Source: Dehalococcoidia bacterium UBA6495 (GTDB lineage: Bacteria; Chloroflexota; Dehalococcoidia; Lucifugimonadales; UBA826). Taken from it: a stretch of DNA of 38,794 nucleotides. The DNA lies in NCBI GenBank assembly GCA_002435305.1, contig DJMH01000071.1, forward strand, positions 1 to 38,794, read 5' to 3'. This document shows positions 33,619-38,794 of this stretch, in pieces. Positions within the stretch are counted from its first letter, which is position 1. Each line of letters starts with the position of its first letter. A model generated the notes under the pieces. That model was not told the DNA's origin. It was given only the letters and a program-made list of their open reading frames with translations, and did not search any database. A program made the translations under genes and the position numbers.

Positions 33619-35472
33619 CTATAAATCCTCAATCGACTGAAAATTCATGTTGTAGAGATGAGCGTAGAGGCCGTCTTTATCCATTAATTTTTGGTGATCC
33701 CCTACCTCAACCACCTCACCTGACTCTAACACCACTATTTTATCTGCTCCTCGTATCGTGGATAATCGATGAGCTATGACTATAGCGGTACGTCCTTCTA
33801 AGACATTTCTTAACGCTGTCTGAATAACTAATTCAGTATGGCTATCTATACTTGCAGTAGCCTCATCTAGAATGAGTATCTTGGGGTCATCGACGATGGC
33901 TCTCGCAAAACTTATTAATTGGCGCTGGCCCAAACTTATATTTGCCCCTCTTTCTGACAAATATGTGCCATATCCGTCTCGAAGTTGCATAATAAATTCG
34001 TGGGCTCCAACTACCTTCGCTGAAGATATAGCTTTTTTATCGGTCGCATTTACGTGATTATATTTAATATTTTCCATCACTGTGCCAGAAAACAAATATG
34101 GTTCCTGCAAAACCATGCTCATCTGTCCCACAACAGAGCTTCGTTTAACATCCCTGATATCAATACCATCTATTAATATTTCCCCCTCGTCGCGGTGCAC
34201 TGGGTAGAATCTAGACAAGATAGAAACAATACTTGTTTTCCCCGCTCCAGTCGGGCCCACAACAGCAACGGTTTCCCCCGCATTTACACTTAGATTTATA
34301 CCTTTCAATACCTCTTCCCCTTCTACGTACCTAAATCGGACATTCTTGAACTCAACATCCCCTTTTATTTCGGGCATTTCAATCGCATCTTCAATGTCTA
34401 CAAGTTCAGGCTCCGTATCCATCAAATCAAAAATCCTTGCCCCCGACGCCATAGAACGTTGCAGCTGGGTGTATTGTTGCGTCAAATTACGAATCGGATC
34501 AAAGAATCTTTGTACATACATGACAAAGGCCACCAACACCCCCGGGAGCAATTGACCCTCTTCTAATCCAACAAATTTGGCGCCGAAAAACAGCGCAAGC
34601 CCGATGGCCACTGCTGTGAGAATATCAACGGCCGGCAACAAACCTGCTGCATATCTCCCTGCAATTACATTGGACCAGCGGTGGGCTGTATTTTTCTCAT
34701 CAAATATCTCAAGATTCCTTTCTTGTCTATTAAGACTTTGTACCACCCGTACACCTGAAATGTTTTCATTGAATGCTGCATTTACTATGGAGATTCGTCT
34801 TCTTATTTCACTAAAGGTTCTTTTTGCGTATTTTTGCCAAGTCACCATAACGGCGATTAAAACAGGAAGCACTGCCATGGTTATGAGCCCCAATTCCAGA
34901 TCCATCAACAGGAGGGCAATGACAATTCCTACAAGACTTAATAGCTCACCTAGACTCATGACCACTAGTGCCGCAAATTCCTGTAGTTGGCCCACATCCC
35001 CCTGGACCCGTGACATGAGCCGGCCAACCTCCGTCTTATCAAAATATGAAAGAGACTGCTTTTGCACGTGTCCGAACAAAGCTCTCCTTAACCGGAAAAG
35101 AACACCCTGTCCCACTTTTTGCATGGCGTATTGTTGAAGGTAGTTGGTTCCCCAGTTGATAAGGGCATTAGCAATAAACACAATGAACAAAATATTTAAA
35201 ACACGTATATGGTCATCGAGCGGTTCTTCTTTGCCAAACGCCTCCATGCCTTCTTTGATGGGATTATCAATTCCCCAGTGTATTAACCAAGGTACAGCAA
35301 CCAAGGTGACTGTATAAATTAACATTGCAATCAGGGAAACAATAACCAGAAAACTGTACGGTTTAATGTAGGGAAGGAGCCTCAAGATCACCTTTTGATC
35401 ATATACAGATCCGAAATATTCCTCATCTAATTGCCCTCTCGAAGCAGACATATGTCCTAGACCAAGATTCAT
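33619..35472 (-). CDS. ABC exporter half-transporter with the consensus catalytic NBD (heterodimer partner B)
   Basis: A 617-residue half-transporter: a six-helix exporter domain (about 30-340) and a C-terminal ATPase. Walker A is GPTGAGKT, the Q-loop is VLQEPYLF, Walker B ends in the catalytic glutamate (ILILDEATAS, Glu537) and the switch histidine is present (IAHRLST, His568). The signature reads ISLGQ (512-516) instead of LSGGQ. With the neighbouring half-transporter this gives one working and one degenerate ATP site, as in BmrCD and TM287/288. Such exporters pump drugs or lipids; the substrate is unknown. The ATG overlaps the upstream partner stop by 4 bp (ATGA). Confidence 0.93.
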   Translation of the reverse strand: MNLGLGHMSASRGQLDEEYFGSVYDQKVILRLLPYIKPYSFLVIVSLIAMLIYTVTLVAVPWLIHWGIDNPIKEGMEAFGKEEPLDDHIRVLNILFIVFIANALINWGTNYLQQYAMQKVGQGVLFRLRRALFGHVQKQSLSYFDKTEVGRLMSRVQGDVGQLQEFAALVVMSLGELLSLVGIVIALLLMDLELGLITMAVLPVLIAVMVTWQKYAKRTFSEIRRRISIVNAAFNENISGVRVVQSLNRQERNLEIFDEKNTAHRWSNVIAGRYAAGLLPAVDILTAVAIGLALFFGAKFVGLEEGQLLPGVLVAFVMYVQRFFDPIRNLTQQYTQLQRSMASGARIFDLMDTEPELVDIEDAIEMPEIKGDVEFKNVRFRYVEGEEVLKGINLSVNAGETVAVVGPTGAGKTSIVSILSRFYPVHRDEGEILIDGIDIRDVKRSSVVGQMSMVLQEPYLFSGTVMENIKYNHVNATDKKAISSAKVVGAHEFIMQLRDGYGTYLSERGANISLGQRQLISFARAIVDDPKILILDEATASIDSHTELVIQTALRNVLEGRTAIVIAHRLSTIRGADKIVVLESGEVVEVGDHQKLMDKDGLYAHLYNMNFQSIEDL

Positions 35473-37241
35473 CGACTAACCTCAGAATTCAATTCGTCTT
35501 GGGGGCGAAGCTGCAATTCGTAAATTTCGTTATAAAGTCCCCCCTCCTCTAGCAATTCTTGGTGGGTACCCTCTTCTATAATCCTGCCGTCCTTCAAAAC
35601 CACTATCTTATCCGCTCTATGTACGGTGCTGAGCCTATTAGCGATTATGAATGTGGTTCTTCCTTCCATAGAATTATCCATTGCCGCCTTTATTTGATCT
35701 TCAGTGTCAGCATCTACACTGGAAGTGGAATCATCCAATATTAGGATCGGAGGGTCCAACAAAACGGCTCTCGCTATTGACATTCGCTGGCGCTGACCAC
35801 CAGATAAAGTGGAACCCCTTTCACCAACGTAGGTGTCATAACCTTCATCAAGTGTCTCAATGAAATCCGATAATTGGGCAATTGAGGATGCCCTCTTTAC
35901 CTGTTCATCCGTCGCATCTTCACGACCATATTTAATATTTTCTTTCAAGGAAGTGGTGAATAAGAAAACATCTTGTTGAACCATTCCTATATTTTCCCTC
36001 AACGAATGCAAGGTAAACTCTTTGAGATCCACTCCATCCACTTTAATGGACCCAGTAGAGACGTCATAAAATCGGGGAAGTAGATTGGCAATAGTCGATT
36101 TCCCGCTACCTGGAGGACCTACCAAAGCAATGATTTCGCCAGGGTTTGCCTCCAGATTTATGTTTCTGAGCACTGGCTTGCCATCATCATAGGCGAAAGA
36201 CACATTGTCGAATTCTATGTGCCCCTTGAGGTTCTTAAGGGTGGTGGCATTCTCGATCTCTTGAACAGGGGAAGGCGCATCTAGTATCTCGAACAATCTT
36301 TCACCGGCAGAAGCTGCTCGAGCATAGGCGTTTACGACCCAGCCCGCCATTCGAACCGGTAAGGCTAGTATCTGAAGGTAGAACACGAAAGCCGCTAGTT
36401 CGCCTGGGGTCATATTTCCATTCATAACCTGGCGGCCGCCGTACCATAATATCAAGGCCATAGCCACCATGAAGGTGAACAACATGAATGACATGCTGGA
36501 TGCACGTAACTTCTCTGCCTCCACAAAAAGATCTGCGACTTCCGAATTTTTTATTTCAAATTTGTCCGCTTCATGGTTTTCTGAAGCGAAAGCTTTTACC
36601 ACACGTTGCCCCGAAAAATTCTCCTGCAGTATTATGCTCAGCTCTGCCATTTTCTCTTGAACCAAAAGCCACAATGCCCTCATGCGGAGCCGTATTGAAC
36701 TGGTATAAATAGCTACAATAGGCATAAAACTAGCACTCAAAAGCCCTAATTTCCAATTCATAGAAATCAGGGTCCCGGCCACAATTATAAAAAGCGCTAT
36801 AAAATACGGAGCCCTCACCAACCCCATATTTATAAACATGCGTATATTTTCCACATCGGTTATAGCTCTGGACATCAAATTGCCAGTGTGATGTTTATCG
36901 TGAAAAGCGAAACTTTGATGCTGAATATGGTCATAAAAGGAATTTCTTAAATCATACGAAACATACTGCGATAAAGTCTCTCCTAGATAGGTTTGAAAAT
37001 AGGACATAGCTCCACGGATAACACTTAACCCCAAGATGGCTAATATGCAGGTGTAGAGGGTAGCCGTATGAATTTCTGAATCACCTGCAAGGATCGGCTC
37101 CGCGACCGAGTCGATTGCGTCTCCGAATAATTTGGGGAGAAAGATGTAAGCCGCTATGGCCCCTATGGTGGATAGGTAGGCGAAAGATAATCTGTATTTA
37201 TACCTCAGAGCAATTTTTATTATTCTAAGGATATGTTGCAT
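35469..37241 (-). CDS. ABC exporter half-transporter with a degenerate NBD (heterodimer partner A)
   Basis: A 590-residue half-transporter with six membrane helices (about 15-315) and an ATPase domain. Walker A GPPGSGKS and a canonical signature LSGGQ (479-483) are intact. The catalytic glutamate is replaced by aspartate (ILILDDSTSS, Asp504) and the switch histidine by asparagine (IIANRLST, Asn535). Those two changes mark the degenerate site of heterodimeric exporters, so it needs its overlapping partner gene. First gene of the ABC pair; the ribosome site is weak and 200 bp separate it from rimI. Confidence 0.93.
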   Translation of the reverse strand: MQHILRIIKIALRYKYRLSFAYLSTIGAIAAYIFLPKLFGDAIDSVAEPILAGDSEIHTATLYTCILAILGLSVIRGAMSYFQTYLGETLSQYVSYDLRNSFYDHIQHQSFAFHDKHHTGNLMSRAITDVENIRMFINMGLVRAPYFIALFIIVAGTLISMNWKLGLLSASFMPIVAIYTSSIRLRMRALWLLVQEKMAELSIILQENFSGQRVVKAFASENHEADKFEIKNSEVADLFVEAEKLRASSMSFMLFTFMVAMALILWYGGRQVMNGNMTPGELAAFVFYLQILALPVRMAGWVVNAYARAASAGERLFEILDAPSPVQEIENATTLKNLKGHIEFDNVSFAYDDGKPVLRNINLEANPGEIIALVGPPGSGKSTIANLLPRFYDVSTGSIKVDGVDLKEFTLHSLRENIGMVQQDVFLFTTSLKENIKYGREDATDEQVKRASSIAQLSDFIETLDEGYDTYVGERGSTLSGGQRQRMSIARAVLLDPPILILDDSTSSVDADTEDQIKAAMDNSMEGRTTFIIANRLSTVHRADKIVVLKDGRIIEEGTHQELLEEGGLYNEIYELQLRPQDELNSEVSR

Positions 37242-37377
37242 AAACCCACTACATTTCAGTTTAAAGTCGCGTAACTCGATTCCAACTTCAGCTAAGTTCT
37301 CTGGAGCCTTTTCATTCTAACTTGAAGTATCATACATTTTGCAATGCTTTTTGAAACCGATTTCGTGACAATTCCTT

Positions 37378-37395
37378 CATGTATTCCCTTACATG
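37378..37395. repeat. Inverted repeat upstream of rimI
   Basis: CATGTA, a 6-nt spacer, then TACATG: perfect arms, 47 bp before the rimI ATG, in the 200-bp gap shared with the ABC operon. It could be an operator for either gene. No convincing -35/-10 pair is visible near it, and nothing else is recognised in the gap. Confidence 0.4.
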
Positions 37396-37441
37396 TCTTT
37401 ATGAACCCTATTTAGAGAAATTGATGTAAGCTTCATTCCCA

Positions 37442-38092
37442 ATGAATCAAGCAAGAAAAAGTATCCATTCAATAAGGCCCATGAAGGAAGCAGATATTTC
37501 TCAGGTTTCACTCATTGAAGCGGATGCATTCCCTCAATTATTCCCTCCAACCTCTTTCAGAAAGGAACTGCAAAGGGAGATTTCGACCGTTCTAGTAGCG
37601 GTAACGAACCCAAATTTGGTGAAAGATAGTGAAACGCCTCACACTACACTTACTCAAAAAAACAGTCCGTTTACAACATATCGATCCGGGAATACAGGAT
37701 GGAAACCTGGGATGGAATTCTTAAGCGGATTTATTTTTCTTTGGAATATGACTACTGATGAACCTCATGTGATGTCTATCGGTACTAGGAGGTCCTGCAG
37801 GAGAAAAGGAATTGGCGAACTATTGCTCCATTCGGCTCTAACAAAATCTATTTGCAGAGGCGCCAAATCTCTCACCCTTGAGGTCCGAGTCTCAAACATC
37901 GCAGCTATTTCGTTATACCAAAAATACGGAATGTGCTCAAGAGGTTTACGGAAGTCCTACTATACCGACAATCATGAAGATGGCAAAATCATGACTGTAG
38001 ACAATATTCAGTCCATGGATTACAAAAATTTACTGAATGACAAATGGGTACGCTTGGAAAAGCGGCTCAAAACTGATTTTTATTTTTTCTAG
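37442..38092 (+). CDS. rimI: RimI-like GNAT N-acetyltransferase
   Basis: Probable ribosomal protein S18 alanine N-acetyltransferase or close relative. The 216-residue GNAT protein begins IRPMKEADISQVSLIEADAF, has the acetyl-CoA loop RRKGIGELLL (120-129 region), then LTLEVRVSNIAAISLYQKYGM and YYTDNHEDGKIM, which match RimI. It is longer than E. coli RimI (148) owing to an insertion of about 35 residues (roughly 55-92) between early strands and a tail of about 30 residues. No clear ribosome site precedes the ATG. It sits just before rpsB; a specific S18 role is inferred from family alone. Confidence 0.8.
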   Translation: MNQARKSIHSIRPMKEADISQVSLIEADAFPQLFPPTSFRKELQREISTVLVAVTNPNLVKDSETPHTTLTQKNSPFTTYRSGNTGWKPGMEFLSGFIFLWNMTTDEPHVMSIGTRRSCRRKGIGELLLHSALTKSICRGAKSLTLEVRVSNIAAISLYQKYGMCSRGLRKSYYTDNHEDGKIMTVDNIQSMDYKNLLNDKWVRLEKRLKTDFYFF

Positions 38093-38120
38093 ATTTGCTT
38101 TTACTGTGGAAGTGGTGTCA

Positions 38121-38129
38121 TGTTATACT
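38121..38129 (+). promoter_or_regulatory. Extended -10 promoter of rpsB
   Basis: TGT followed by TATACT (38124-38129) is an extended -10 box; the best -35 at 17-bp spacing (TTACTG) is poor. A start near 38136 gives a leader of about 90 nt before rpsB. The leader might carry an S2 autoregulatory element, as in E. coli, but no such structure was recognised here. Confidence 0.5.
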
Positions 38130-38225
38130 TTCCCGGCGTTTTTTCAGTTACAAAACACAGTTATATAATCGCGGTTTAAGGGCTTCAAAATAGTCAAACA
38201 ACCTATCACATTGAAAGGAAAATAC

Positions 38226-38794
38226 ATGGTTGAAGAGGCTGTTGAGGTAGAGGCAATCCAGGATCAGGATACTGCACCAATAACGATGAAATCTCTTTTA
38301 GAGGCTGGAGTTCATTTTGGCCACCAAAAAAGGCGATGGAATCCAAAGATGAACCGGTATATTTTCACTCACAGAAATGGTATTCACATAATTGATCTAC
38401 AGAAGACCTTAAATTTGGTAGAAGAAGCAGCAGCATTTCTGAGTGAGGTAGCTGCAAGCGGAAGAAAGATTCTGATGGTAGGTACAAAAAAACAGGCCCA
38501 AGACACGATAGTGGCTGAAGCTGAAAGAAGTAATTCCTTACACATATCCAATAGGTGGCTAGGAGGAACCCTGACCAATTTCAAAACTATTCAGAAAAGA
38601 ATTGACTATCTGGTAGATTTGGAAACTCGGCGTGATCAAGGGGATTTTGAAAATCTGACAAAAAAAGAGTCTTTGAAAATTGACGAGAAGATAACTAAAT
38701 TAAATAAAAACCTCTCCGGTATAAAGGAAATGACCGAAATGCCGGGGGCAATGTTCATAATCGACGTTGGAAAGGAAGAGATAGCTGTAGCGGA
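38226..38794 (+). CDS. rpsB: 30S ribosomal protein S2 (5' part; runs off the window)
   Basis: The open frame reaches the window edge, giving the first 189 codons of about 250. After an acidic lead of about 20 residues the protein shows MKSLLEAGVHFGHQKRRWNP, HIIDLQKT, GRKILMVGTKKQAQD and SNRWLGGTLTNFKTI, all S2 hallmarks. An AAGGA site (38215-38219) stands 6 bp before the ATG and an extended -10 promoter lies about 100 bp upstream. In most bacteria tsf follows next, outside this window. Confidence 0.96.
   Translation, partial: MVEEAVEVEAIQDQDTAPITMKSLLEAGVHFGHQKRRWNPKMNRYIFTHRNGIHIIDLQKTLNLVEEAAAFLSEVAASGRKILMVGTKKQAQDTIVAEAERSNSLHISNRWLGGTLTNFKTIQKRIDYLVDLETRRDQGDFENLTKKESLKIDEKITKLNKNLSGIKEMTEMPGAMFIIDVGKEEIAVA

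Noticed and set aside
34577..35137. 186-codon plus-strand open frame inside the ABC half-transporter gene
   Set aside because: Antisense shadow of a strongly supported ABC exporter with Ser/Arg-rich composition typical of such frames.
38060..38095. T-rich end of rimI as an intrinsic terminator before rpsB
   Set aside because: There is a T-run but no GC stem before it; only a weak AAAA/TTTT pairing is possible.
1..38794. CRISPR arrays, insertion sequences, integrases or prophage genes
   Set aside because: No tandem direct repeats with spacers, transposase or integrase motifs, or terminal inverted repeats were found on reading both strands.

Overview
The window is a compact stretch of bacterial chromosome, AT-leaning, using the standard code, with no mobile element, phage gene or CRISPR array. 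Gene content suggests a free-living bacterium of the Chloroflexota, perhaps a marine SAR202/Dehalococcoidia-like lineage. The hints are an acetoin/pyruvate dehydrogenase of the short E1-alpha type, a decaprenyl-phosphate phosphoribosyltransferase-like UbiA protein, an Rv0121-type PPOX/F420 protein, adjacent transaldolase and Pgi genes of the kind fused elsewhere, and SelA. The assignment is inference; no marker here proves it.

Layout. 1-4 kb: a rhomboid protease faces an E1alpha-E1beta-E2 dehydrogenase operon (minus strand), with tRNA-Ala(CGC) diverging from it. 4.3-7.4 kb: MFS exporter and galU, then a UbiA-type prenyl-phosphate transferase. 7.4-14.3 kb: an SMP-30 lactonase, then a DNA repair/translation block yebC-ruvC-ruvA-methyltransferase-uvrB, then a stand-alone MIP18 (DUF59) protein with an Mrp-type ATPase. 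14.3-17 kb (minus): transaldolase followed in the same frame by glucose-6-phosphate isomerase. 17.2-22.6 kb (minus): tightly coupled operon of coaE, a CbbQ/NorQ-type MoxR AAA+ ATPase, a CoA-diphosphatase-like Nudix hydrolase and a 1109-residue CbbO/NorD-type VWA protein. 22.8-24.5 kb: selA with an abutting in-frame Smr-domain gene. 24.5-32 kb: a zinc-knuckle NrtS-like membrane protein, rarA, an MFS transporter with threonine aldolase, an alpha/beta hydrolase, class II fumarase and a CCA-adding/poly(A) polymerase family enzyme. 32-38.8 kb: a zinc-ribbon Nudix protein, a zinc-ribbon/DUF4177 protein, a PPOX protein, a heterodimeric ABC exporter, RimI, and the 5' part of rpsB, which runs off the window.

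How it fits together. Most genes are housekeeping: carbon metabolism (dehydrogenase, Tal, Pgi, GalU, fumarase), DNA repair (RuvC, RuvA, UvrB, RarA, YebC) and RNA/protein maturation (tRNA-Ala, CCA enzyme, SelA, RimI, RpsB). The least explained unit is the coaE/AAA+/Nudix/VWA operon: an orphan MoxR-VWA remodelling pair with no visible Rubisco or nitric oxide reductase client, wrapped around two CoA-linked enzymes. The arrangement is also striking. All seven tail-to-tail gene pairs overlap or lie within 7 bp, while all seven head-to-head junctions have 90-200 bp, so there is no room for ordinary intrinsic terminators between converging genes. No gene-free stretch exceeds about 205 bp.
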